Source of the DNA: Parastagonospora avenae f. sp. tritici 18332-5
Lineage: Eukaryota > Ascomycota > Dothideomycetes > Pleosporales > Phaeosphaeriaceae
Direction: 5' to 3'
Assembly: GCA_022559985.1 (NCBI GenBank)
Contig: JAFJTR010000146.1
Coordinates: 1 to 38,449 of the forward strand
DNA length: 38,449 nt
Every line of letters starts with the position of its first letter. The first letter of the stretch is position 1. Below, piece by piece: positions 10,625-19,935 of this stretch. The notes under the pieces are model-generated. The model was not told where the DNA came from and did no database searches. It was given only the letters and a program-made list of their open reading frames with translations. The translations under genes were made by a program, and so were the position numbers.

Positions 10625-11905
10625 TTAAGCAAGGATGCGGGCGGTTTCATCAGCTTCCGCAGCGGCTACAACCATTTCGGCTTCTTCTTGTCCCGGCACC
10701 TTGCGCTGTTCGCCGATAGTCTCTTCCATTTTCATCGGTCTGAGTCCCCAGCGGGCAAACATCGCCTTGTCTTCTTCCCAGCCATTACACGCCGTGGTCA
10801 GCATCTTCTCGCCAGTGAACACAGCGTTGGCACCAGCTTGGAAGCACTGAATTTGCTTCTCTTCGCGCATGGTGTGGCGTCCAGCCGCGAGCCGGATGAT
10901 GGTAGTCGGCATGACCAGGCGCGCAGTAGCAATGGTCCTCAGCAATGCATCGAATGGGATTGGCGGTGTATCGCCCAGAGGCGTGCCTTTGATCGGAACC
11001 AACGCGTTCACTGGAAACGACTCGGGATGTGCAGGCAGCGTAGCAACTGTGTGAATAAGGCCAACATGATCGCGGGCCTTTTCTCCCAAGCCCAGAATAC
11101 CACCCGTGCAAACGTGAATACCCGCTTCTTGTACATTTTTGATGGTGTTCAAACGCTCATCGTATGTCCGTGTCGTGATAACAGTGGGGTAGTGCTCGCG
11201 ACTCGTATCCACGTTATGATTATACGCAGTCAAACCGACGTCCTTCAATTCCTTTGCCTGCGCTGCATCCACCATGCCCAAAGTCACGCACGCCTCCATA
11301 CCCATTCCCCTAACACCTTTGATCATCTCTTTGATGTTCTTCAGGTTCGTCTTCCTGCCGCGCATGTCGCGCCACGCAGCGCCCATGCAGAACCTCGAGC
11401 TCCCATTTTCCTTTGCCACGCGCGCCGCTTCAAGGACTGCATCCACGGGACTGAGTTTGGTGGCTTTCAAGCCAGTGTTGTATCGCGATGATTGCGCACA
11501 GTACGAACAGTCTTCACTGCAGCCTCCGGTTTTGATGTTGAAGAGTGTGCACATTTGGATAGCGGCTGGGTCATGGAATCGTCGATGCACTGTGGCCTGT
11601 GAGGGGTTCCATCAGGTCACACTTTCGCACAACAAGACCGCTTCGCTTCAACATACCGATGCATATGTCAGATCGATCAAGGAGGTGTGGTAAACTTCTG
11701 AAATCTCCTCTGTGGTCCAGGTGGTACGGGGAGCTGTGGCATTGAGCGCATCATTGAACACTGTTGATTGTGTCGCAGAGTTCGCGTTACATTGAGATAC
11801 AGGGTACACAGGAGTGTCCAGGACAGTGCTGAACTTTCGGCATGATCGTGGAGTACGTAACGAGGGTGCGAGGCCTTTCCATCGGACAAGAGCTCTATGT
11901 GCCAT
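10625..11905 (-). CDS. BIO2: Biotin synthase (radical SAM)
   Basis: Final step: insertion of sulfur into dethiobiotin to form biotin. Join 11905-11657, 11596-10625 gives 406 aa; the 60-bp intron is phase 0. The first ~40 residues are rich in Arg, Ser and Leu without acidic residues until DTPVYP (MAHRALVRWKG...CRKFSTVL), a typical mitochondrial presequence. The radical-SAM [4Fe-4S] ligands are C109-x3-C113-x2-C116 in CSEDCSYC. The [2Fe-2S] ligand regions are present: FCMGAAWR, EACVTLGM, HVCTGGILGLGE and the Arg of IIRLAAGR. YNHNVDTS is also conserved. The C-terminal ~35 residues are variable and Glu/Ala-rich. Convergent with bioF. Confidence 0.96.
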
Positions 11906-12023
11906 GGCGGGCGGTACAGTAAGGAGAGTCGCGTTGGCCGATGAGTGAATTGATTGAGGTTCTCAACAATTGTCCCGCGATGCCTCGGAGCGTGGGGTAA
12001 GCCGGCGCATGGCTCGGCGCGTA

Positions 12024-12075
12024 CGTGGCCAGAATCACACGGCGTGCGATTCGTCGTCGCACGATGCTGGCCACG
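12024..12075. repeat. Nested perfect inverted repeat upstream of BIO2
   Basis: Outer arms of 9 bp (12024-12032 and 12067-12075) and inner arms of 7 bp (12043-12049 and 12057-12063) are both perfect. The element lies 119-170 bp upstream of the BIO2 ATG. It could be a protein-binding palindrome or a hairpin-forming site; which one is not known. Confidence 0.8.
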
Positions 12076-12443
12076 GGTCTTTAGAGTGTTGATGGTGGGT
12101 CTGATGAGGGACCGCTCGGCTTAACGATGCAAGGTGCAGATCTTTGGCAGGGAGCCGGAGCTGCATCCGGAGCCAAAACGAGGCGGGGAAATTACTCGCA
12201 ATGAAGAAAATAGTTGCGACTTTGTCTGTCAGCTGGGTCGCTATTAATTCCTGCGACGACTTTAAGAGTAACTGAAGATGTAAGGGGAAGAATTCGATGA
12301 CTACTCGGTAGAGGTCCTAGTAAGTTCCTGGACAGTAAAACTTCGTCGGGGTACCATCGAGGCTTGTTGCCCAAGTCCCAAGTGAGCTTAGCTTGTCACA
12401 CTCTTCTCAGCCACATATGCTTCTATTTCGCGAATGAAGATGT

Positions 12444-12473
12444 CAAGTATTTGCAAGTATTTGCAAGTATTTG
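12444..12473. repeat. Three perfect copies of a 10-bp unit
   Basis: CAAGTATTTG occurs at 12444-12453, 12454-12463 and 12464-12473 without mismatch. It is a short tandem repeat in noncoding DNA and a possible length-variable marker. Confidence 0.95.
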
Positions 12474-12670
12474 AGTAAACTGATGACGAATTGAATATGA
12501 AATCTATTGCGCGCCTTCGAGGCGTAGAAAAACAAAATACCAAACTGATGGCAAGCAGATTGCGCAAGAGAAAAAGCACCAGAAGTCTATCTGTTACAAA
12601 GTCTAACAAACACATTCTCTTGCAGAGAGTAAGAACGGCTACCAATTCCCTCCCTTCCACGTCCTGTTAC

Positions 12671-13268
12671 TTAGACGCAAGTGAGGTCATCGGTAGCCTC
12701 GTCGAAAGTGCAGCGATCGGTGTGAGTGAACGAAAGCTGTGTTTGCATTAGTCGAGTTTCTTATAAGTTTATGTGTGCAGTTGCGACTTACGTTGATGAA
12801 GCCACCATCACCCTCAGTGAAGAACTGGTTGGGAGCGGCAATGTACATGCACTCGTAGTCGGTGTTGAGAAGACCAAGGCTGAACTTAACGGAGTTCTGG
12901 CCGTCGATATTGGCGGGATCGGCGACCCGGAAAGCATTGTTGTAGCAAGCCGCAGCTTGAAAACGGGCAGGGTCGGGGTTCCTGGCCATCATTTCGCGGG
13001 TAGTCTGCACAGTGAAGGACTCCCGAGCAGCATCGAAGTTCGAGACGTCACCGATGAACGCGGCAGTGGCGGTGACGGCCTCAGTGACCACGGCGCTGAC
13101 AGCGGCAGTACCAGCCGCGAGGAGAATGGCAGCGATGACGGGCTCACGCTTGGTGAGCGCAGAGTCATCGCGAGCCTCAAGAGCGGCGCTCTTAGCAGGG
13201 ACGGCGGCGCCGTTGACGATAGCGGAGCAGCCGGCGATGGCGGCGATGATGGTGGTGAAGGAAGGCAT
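12671..13268 (-). CDS. Small secreted protein with Kex2-like site, unknown family
   Basis: Join 13268-12792, 12736-12671 gives 180 aa; the 55-bp intron is phase 0 (GTAAGT..CTAATGCAAACACAG). The N-terminus is a signal peptide (MPSFTTIIAAIAGCSAIVNG) followed by a short pro-region ending in LTKR at about residues 38-41, a Kex2-type site. The mature part begins with a hydrophobic Ala/Val-rich stretch (PVIAAILLAAGTAAVSAVV), then FTVQTTREMMARNPDP, an ACYNNAF motif and a Cys-containing end (YECMYIA, DRCTFDEATDDLTCV). The four mature-region Cys could form two disulfides. I do not recognise the family. The leader upstream of 13268 is pyrimidine-rich on the coding strand, as for secreted proteins here. 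Secretion is well supported, function is not. Confidence 0.8.
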
Positions 13269-15604
13269 GTTGATATTGAAAAGTCACAGACTTGAACTTG
13301 AAGAATCGAAGCTTGAAAGTAAAGCGAAAGGCGTTGAGAAATAGAAGAAGTGAGCTGTGAAGAAGAAGGCGATGTGGACTGAATGGATAATGAGAATGTA
13401 GACGGCTCGACCTCACAATTTGTACTTTTCCAATCCTTTGCTTCCATCCAGATAACTGCTATCACCATTCCTCATCCCATCCCATGGAGTCTATGTTCAA
13501 TCGGTCCGAGTACAACAGACATGTGGATATAACCCCTAGCGCACCGTGCATGTAACATCTTTCAAGCCTTCCCTTAAATGTCCAGCTTGGCAGGGTCGGC
13601 AGTAAGAAAGTTTCATTATTTGAACCTATAGTTATGCATTGGATAGGGATGTGATGGAAAAGCGAGGCTTTGCGAGCAACCCCAGGATCTGTTAGTGCCC
13701 GCTTCCACGGGGCATTGCCGATGTGTCACTACTGCTTTTGGTCATCGTCTGAGCTCACGAGTCATGAAAGTGTCAACAGCGGAATGCTATTGCCCACGGC
13801 TACCCTCTTATCCGTCACGGAGTATGCTACGTGATATGACCACACATCGCGAGCTTTGTTGTAAGGATCTTTTTTGGGAGTTCTCGGGCTTGGTTTATAC
13901 GTAAGGCCGACTGTCTGTTTCGAGCAGTATCAGTGAGGCAGCGATGAGCCTCAGCTTAAGGCCTCAGCTCATGATGGCTCTGGACGCTACCCAGCGACTG
14001 TATGCCCTCTAGATGATGAGGAACGTGCAGCTTCCATCGCCCTTCTTCAATAGCAAGTGCCAACAATTCTTGCGAAGATGTATGACTTTGATGACCGAGA
14101 TCCTATTCAAGATCACGGGAAGCTTTCTATTTGAAGCACTGGAATCACGTGTTGGACTTGAGGACGAGGTACCTCTGCCACCTTGGGTTGCAGCTCTTAT
14201 TCCGGAGAATATATGGATTGCATGCTACAATTTCGCAATCTCTATCAAACAGGCAGTTGCTCAGTGCGTCTTTGTATGCCCTCGACTGCAGCATCATATT
14301 CGTTCAAACATATCATTGCAGCAGGACGGACTCTAACTGCTGATCTTGCGATTGGTATTACGGACGCTAGTGGTCAGCTTATGGATATTGCAGGTCTACA
14401 GCTCTGCCAATTCAATCTTGGCTCTATGCACAGTATGAGCTACAAGTGCTCAGTGGTTTTTCTTGCTATGCGTTTGAGTGTGTCTTAACAGATTGCATCT
14501 TTTTAGTAAATATGATAAAAAAAGCTGTGGAGCACTCACTTTGAAGTCGTGTCTGACATAGGCTTTGTGTACATGACTGTCGATAACACCTGTGCTATTA
14601 TGCTTTTACGATCTGAGGCTTACACATCCCGAGTACTTTCACGTCTTTGACAGTGACAAATAACTACTCTTGCATAGTGAGCAATCCAATCTCGAAAATA
14701 CCGTCGGTAATGTTTCCTTCAACGCAGAGCAGGCTTAGCAGAGTTTGAGGGGCACTCTGTCGGTCGAAAAACTCGTCGTCGTCAAATGGTCAGTAGATAA
14801 CTGTCATGCCTCGTTGTGCCAATCGAGTGAGATGTACCCTGCCAGAAAGATGGACTTCCCGCTTGTGTTACTGCTTGTCTCGTCTCACTACAAATGACCG
14901 GCCTGAGGATCAGCTGACTCGTCTTCCGTCTTCCGGCTGCGCTGAGGCACCGAAGATTAAGGCGCTCGCATTTGCATGTACACAGTACACCACCGCCTAG
15001 GTACATGGGTGCGAATGAAACATAGTCTAGCGTTGTCGTGCGCTCGCTGATGCCGTCCGTCCCGGTCGGCCTTGTCTTCTAGCATGTTGTGCAGTCGCGT
15101 GCATATGTTCAGATCGTGCATGGGCCGTTGCAGTCCAACACGGCCATCTCAAAGGACTTGCATTGCTGCGCGCCTGACCGGCGTGTCGCAGAACGTGCCG
15201 GCTTGGCGTTAACTTAGTTGTCACGACAGGTGCTGCTGCATCACTGCCGATCCTGAAACACCTTCCTTTCGTCTGCATTCTCCACAAAACATATTGCCTG
15301 TTCCTCTCGTCACGAGGCTCATTATGCACCTGTTGCGATAAGTTAAACTGTTTAGCTATCACATGATGTACTCGAGTCGTGCATCCGGGATATCCACGCC
15401 CTCGGTCTGAAAGTGCGGCGCTCGTCGGCCAGCTGCGACTGCCCAGATGTTTCACAACGGTTGAAGAGCTCTCCCAAAAAAGGAGAGCTCCACCAACCTA
15501 TCGGACGTCAACAAATTCCGCATCGTTCAGCCCAATTAAGATAAGGGCAAAATATTAATTATTTCAACTTGAGAGCATCGCAAAATTAGATCGATCAAAA
15601 CTTG
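13269..15604. other. 2.3-kb gap with possible gene remnant and hairpin
   Basis: This lies between the secreted-protein gene (start 13268, minus) and the 3' end of the O-methyltransferase. No complete gene is convincing. A 102-codon frame at 14183-14488 (plus) contains FKHIIAAGRTLTADLAIGI and DASGQLMDIAGLQLCQFNL, which looks protein-like but has no clean start or continuation. A hairpin lies at 15466-15490. Confidence 0.4.
15466..15490. repeat. Perfect 9-bp hairpin downstream of O-methyltransferase
   Basis: GAGCTCTCC (15466-15474) pairs perfectly with GGAGAGCTC (15482-15490) across a 7-base C/A loop. It sits about 115 bp past the stop codon of the minus-strand O-methyltransferase, within plausible 3' UTR range. 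Confidence 0.7.
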
Positions 15605-17096
15605 TCATTTCAAACCCTCCCACACGAATTCTAGTAAACCAAGTGCTGATCCAGCAGGCTCAATAGCCTTTCGAAGCACAAAAGCTGGGTCACACCTTTT
15701 GAGTAAATCTTCGAACTCAGTTTTCGACCTCTCTTGTGCATTGAAAGCTGCAGCCATGTGTATATCAGCCGCCCTACAGAGACATCAGTCAGTACTTGTT
15801 TCTCATCCGGAATGCGTTTTTGCGCACCTAAGGTTCCTCTCTTTCCATAAAGCTACCCCGCCAGGCTCTGGCATCAGAGTCTCTTGGAGTATCACCCGTG
15901 CTCCTGGCTTCAGTGCGGGCATGAGAGCACGGAAGATGAGAATGGCATATTTATCGGACCAATTGTGCAGGATCCAGCGTAAGTAGTAAACGTCAGCTCC
16001 CAGGACTGGCTGCGAAGAGAAGAATTCGTGGGCCATAAATTTCACACTCTCTTGCAAGTCTTCCGGAGGTGTCAAGTTTTCAACTACGCTGTCCATGTCC
16101 TGGACAATGAAGCTGAGACGGTTGAATCGTTTCGCCAAAGCCAGAGAGACATGCCCTCGAGAGCCTCCGACATCCACAATCTGAGCTTGGCCCAAATCTT
16201 CCCAGTCATAGTGATCAGTGACGTAGGAAAGATCGAACTGCGGATGCTCGGTGAAAACTTCCATGCCTTTTGCGAATCGCGAAGCCCGCTCGGTATCTTT
16301 GGCGAAAACTTCGTACATGGATCCCGAGATATCGCTCGCTAATGCGTAACCCTAACAATGACCGCGCACTCAATCATATTGATCTCAATACGCGAGGTGG
16401 GGAGCTCTTACCGTCTCATTAACTTCTTCGGACGCTGGCCACTTTTGAAGAGCCTCGACCATCTAGGTACCATCAGCCTTACGATAAGTTCGCCACGCAT
16501 CAGGAAGGCCGTAAGAACCTTGACGGCCGCTGGCCACATCTCCTGTGTGCCGGACCGGAGCCAGTCATTGGCCGGCGAATGGCTCAGGGCTCTGGAAGCA
16601 GCCGTGTGCGCCACCATGCCTGGTTCAGGTTCATGGAAGATGCGCATGGTCATGGCATATCTCAGGAGGCGCGCTGTCATTTCACTCGTTATTAGCGTTT
16701 GGGTGGCGATATCGTCGTATGAAATTTGGCCTTGGAGCGGTACCAAATCTGCGATCTTGAACTCTGGGATGGCCTGCATACATACCGAATTATTGTGCTA
16801 GCGAGCCAAGCCTCACAATCAGCTGTTGAGTCTTGTAATCACCTGAGGAAACTTACGCTGCTATGCCTATGGATTAGATCCAAAGGCTCTAGCAAGAGAT
16901 CGTGAAGCTCGGAAGTGGCATCAAGCACAGCATCGTGATGCGCGGACAACTTGAGAGGGATTTTGAACGAAGCATCTTCGTCAAAGGTAGGTGAAGCAAT
17001 GCCCTTTGCAAAGAGGCCGTCCTCTATTCTAGTCACTGATTCGAGGATCGTTTTCGCAAGCTGAACAATTCGCGATGGAGACTGGTGGGTGGTCAT
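15605..17096 (-). CDS. SAM-dependent O-methyltransferase (plant-like type)
   Basis: Transfers methyl from SAM to a hydroxyl of a small molecule, typically in secondary metabolism. Join 17096-16857, 16773-16519, 16462-16412, 16351-15828, 15773-15605 gives 412 aa; all four introns (83, 56, 60, 54 bp) keep frame. The third exon is only 17 codons and restores the conserved MVEALQKWP region; its upstream donor is the weak AAG|GTTCTT. The N-terminal half is the helical dimerisation domain (AIPEFKIADLVPLQGQISYD). The catalytic half shows the SAM motif VDVGGSRGHVSLALA, YYLRWILHNWSDKYA with the catalytic-base His in LHNWSD, and LQETLMPEPG. No intact polyketide or peptide synthase is in the window, so the substrate is unknown; a broken transporter lies about 3 kb to the right. 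Confidence 0.9.
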
Positions 17097-18046
17097 GCTG
17101 ACTACCTAACGAAAAGAAATGTGGATTAGGCAAAACTAATGTCTAATCACAAAGATTGATATCAGCTGGAAGCTCCAACATGGCCCTAGAATACGCTCTC
17201 TAGAAAGCTGCACTGGGCAAACAATGATAGGTTATGAGCAAGAGTCTTCCTGGATATCCTAAGGCTTTGCAAATGCCAGTTCAGAAAACAGCCGCTTTGC
17301 ATATCCACCTCGTTCCTTTGTTGCTGCTGGCGCCAGCGCATTCACTGAAATAGGTCAAAAGACCGTTGTTGCGGGGAAAGGGTGTAAGCGCAACTCATGC
17401 GGGGAAAGGCAACTCACCTTGCATCTCCATCGATTAGCCGCCGGGAATCTCAGAGATACATATGCCGTGCAACGTGATATGTGTGCAGCTCACCCTTGAT
17501 ATCGCAGATAAGCTGATCCTTCAGAAGATGTGCGTGCGCACGGACAGCGGAATGGTTACATCAACTGCTGCAGCAGTTAACGCAACGCATATTGACGCTA
17601 GCATCAATAATCCATTGGCAAAGAAGAATCCCCGACGGATGTGGGCCGGAATCTAGCTAGTGCACAGTAGGGCAAGGAATGAACATGTATGCCTTCGGCA
17701 CGCCGGGTTAGTGTAGCTCTTGGGCTTCGATGCATGGGAAATGTATACAGCCTCCATTGAATTCCATAGAGGGACGACGTGGGCTTTGGTGAGATCTTAC
17801 TACAAGCTCAGTTGACGATTTTGTGTATGAAGAACCGTGTTGATGCCAGTCTGTGCATAACGAGTATCACGCCACAATTGATGCTGATTGTATGACCAGT
17901 CTTCCTTCTAGCCCCAACAGTCCTGAATGGTACTGGCTTCGAAGTACGCTGTACAAGCGGTAGTATCAACAGTGATAGTGTAGCGTGAATGATACGCTGA
18001 CATTATTCGGATACGCGCTGAGGACAACACTGGGATTATGTATATT
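17097..18046. other. Gap upstream of O-methyltransferase
   Basis: About 0.95 kb containing the presumed O-methyltransferase promoter (just right of 17096). A minus-strand fragment near 17911-18003 (AYHSRYTITVDTTACTAYFE) may be the last exon of the damaged Ser/Thr-rich frame next to it. Otherwise I see no gene. Confidence 0.35.
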
Positions 18047-18637
18047 CTACGGGGTGGGTGAGCTACATGAGGCCAAGCTAATCGGTGCGCTCCGCACGCT
18101 AATGATGAATTTATCCGCGTCAAAAATCCATGCGTTCTCGCCGCCCTACGCCTGCACTAGGATATCGAGTAAGTGGGGTCCGTCTCTGATGACAGGAACG
18201 TCGATCGTTGCTGTTTGGCGACATAAAGACTTGGAGCTACCCTTAACAACAGGCTTGGTGGTGGTGCCGACGACACAGTCATCAGACTTCAAACTAAACA
18301 CATAATTAAATGGAGCCATGTCGCTGCTTGATGCAATATTGCTAGTCGGTATCGCTGAAAGGGTGCTCAAAGGTACATCCGCAGAAAGAGTCGTTGTAGC
18401 TGCGCTATCAAACACTGTGGGAGGCAAAGCGATTTAAGGATCTAGCGTGGAGCTAAACAGCGACGACGAGCCTGGTGTGGTGTAGGAAGTCGCGGTAATC
18501 GGGCTGGAGGATGGCTCCACCGGAGTCGCCGTGCTGATATGGGAAGCGGGTGTCATGCATGGTAATTCTGATGTAAACAGCATCGATGATGTGACTAAAT
18601 CTAGTAGTATTTCAGTCGGCAAGCTGATTGCAATCAT
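18047..18637 (-). pseudogene. Ser/Thr-rich reading frame broken by stops
   Basis: One minus-strand frame from ATG 18637 reads through Ser/Thr-rich sequence (PTEILLDLVTSSMLFTS, later TTTLSADVPLSTLSAIPTS) and a more globular part (APFNYVFSLKSDDC, GENAWIFDADKFIISVRSAP). It is interrupted by TAA at 18434-18436 and TAG at 18146-18148 but is otherwise open to 18047. Both stops would be Gln if C replaced T. Ser/Thr-rich plus Cys-containing segments suggest a former secreted or cell-surface protein. I cannot name the family; translation across the stops is my inference that this is one gene. Confidence 0.4.
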
Positions 18638-18962
18638 AGGCGTTCGCGATGAAGCTTAGGAAAGCGAGAAGAGCCAGTTTAGACTTGCAAGGCTTCTCAG
18701 CTACCCAATTGCTACACCTCAAGTCATGCATGTGTAGCCACGAGCGCCACCAACTCGCCGCAATTCATTGGAAATTTGCGTGGGTCTTTGCAACCCGGTA
18801 TGCAGCTTTGCACACTCCTAACATCGAGCTTGTATTGTCGCGTGACGGACCGCCTTCGGATCTAAGAAGAGAGCCATGTATGTAGCAGTTGTAGACAATG
18901 TAGAGTCAGAGCCAAATTTAGTATGCTAACAGAACCTGTAAGCCCAGGGCACCTTGCATGGT

Positions 18963-19010
18963 CACGTGGATTATCCACCAGCCAATCAGCCCACCACTTC
19001 ATGTATATAA
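18963..19010 (+). promoter_or_regulatory. CACGTG / CCAAT / TATA promoter module
   Basis: In order on the plus strand: CACGTG (18963-18968), CCAAT (18982-18986) and TATATAA (19004-19010). Spacing resembles a classic core promoter. A 6-bp inverted repeat (CACTGA/TCAGTG, 19019-19034) and two perfect copies of ATAACACAATACAC (19054-19081) follow where a 5' UTR would be. Confidence 0.5.
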
Positions 19011-19139
19011 ACCTACGTCACTGAACTCTCAGTGATGACTAGACGCAACACATATAACACAATACACATAACACAATACACCTTACATCATATATCAACC
19101 GCCTTTTTAGCTAACAGAACCTCAGTGTAGCGCGTTGCG

Positions 19140-19262
19140 ATGAAAACTAGCACCGTGATCATGCGTCGCGGGGCTGCCGACGCTAGCTCTACTCAGACAC
19201 GTCTTTACGACACGACGGAGAGACACGACTCCACCAAGTGCCTATATATAATTATTTTATAA
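19140..19262 (+). CDS. 40-codon ORF behind a strong promoter-like block
   Basis: ATG at 19140 lies 130 bp after a TATATAA box and opens 40 codons (MKTSTVIMRRGAADASSTQT then RLYDTTERHD...), ending TAA at 19260-19262. There is no signal peptide or known motif. It may be the surviving first exon of a truncated gene, a real micropeptide gene, or chance. Low confidence. Confidence 0.25.
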   Translation: MKTSTVIMRRGAADASSTQTRLYDTTERHDSTKCLYIIIL

Positions 19263-19935
19263 TGAGCCTGTCTGCATGCGCTGGAGACTTTGGTATGAGA
19301 AAAAAGTTGACGTGAACGGATCCCATTACCTCCTAATGGTCCTCAACAACAAACTGTTCGAGGTTGACAAAATTGCGACGCAATGACACAAATTCTGAAG
19401 AGGCTATGTTCTCCGAACCGCCAAATGCAGTAGAAGCAGTGTTTAGGTCTTAAAAATTGGAGCACTTAGGTCCACCGCGTTGCCGTGCATTTGCTTGAGT
19501 TAGCCGAGAACTAAAAGGAGGTAAATGAGTGAGGCTGCGTGGCTTGCTAAGTCTACAGCCGCATAGCCTAGACCGAAGATGCTATATCAGTATTGGGAAA
19601 GAATCACCACGAGCCTGTTTTGGCACTCTCACGTTTCCTCGCAGCGACATTGGCCAGCAGCGGCTGCTAACCTTTGCCCTGTCTCATCCTCGTGCATCGA
19701 CGTGGCATGAAGTGCAATCACGACATTTCCATGTTGAACAAAATGGCAGACCAGGTTCAAGAAATACTCCTTGTGCTTCGCCTGCCAGGTACATCTCTCA
19801 CTACACAGTGGTTCCAAGCGCTTCGACAGCCTTCGGGTGGACGACGACCACGTTGCGCGACACATCGTCACCGTCGCTGTTGTCATCAGGGACTGCATCA
19901 AGTCCAGCTCATGTAGGTCCGGTGCGCGCTTTGAT

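Larger units (their letters stand above)
11906..12670. promoter_or_regulatory. Upstream region of BIO2 with nested inverted repeat
   Basis: 765 bp between the BIO2 start and the 3' end of the next minus-strand gene. It holds CAATTGTCCCGC (11967-11978), similar to motifs in the bioDA-bioF promoter. It also has a nested inverted repeat: CGTGGCCAG (12024-12032) with CTGGCCACG (12067-12075), enclosing CGTGCGA (12043-12049) with TCGCACG (12057-12063). A 10-bp unit CAAGTATTTG is repeated three times perfectly (12444-12473). No convincing gene. Confidence 0.55.
18638..19935. other. Gap with orphan promoter, no full gene
   Basis: The only structured part is the promoter-like block and short ORF at 18963-19262. 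The 12-mer CTAACAGAACCT occurs twice here (18926-18937, 19111-19122) and once at 4503-4514. The rest up to the end of the broken transporter shows no convincing coding frame. Confidence 0.4.

Noticed and set aside
15027..15455. 142-codon minus-strand frame downstream of the O-methyltransferase
   Set aside because: Arg/His/Ala-rich with no domain-like pattern; typical of a chance frame in GC-rich DNA.
15466..15490. Bacterial-type rho-independent terminator
   Set aside because: The stem-loop is real, but the organism is a eukaryote and there is no T-tract; it is listed only as a hairpin.
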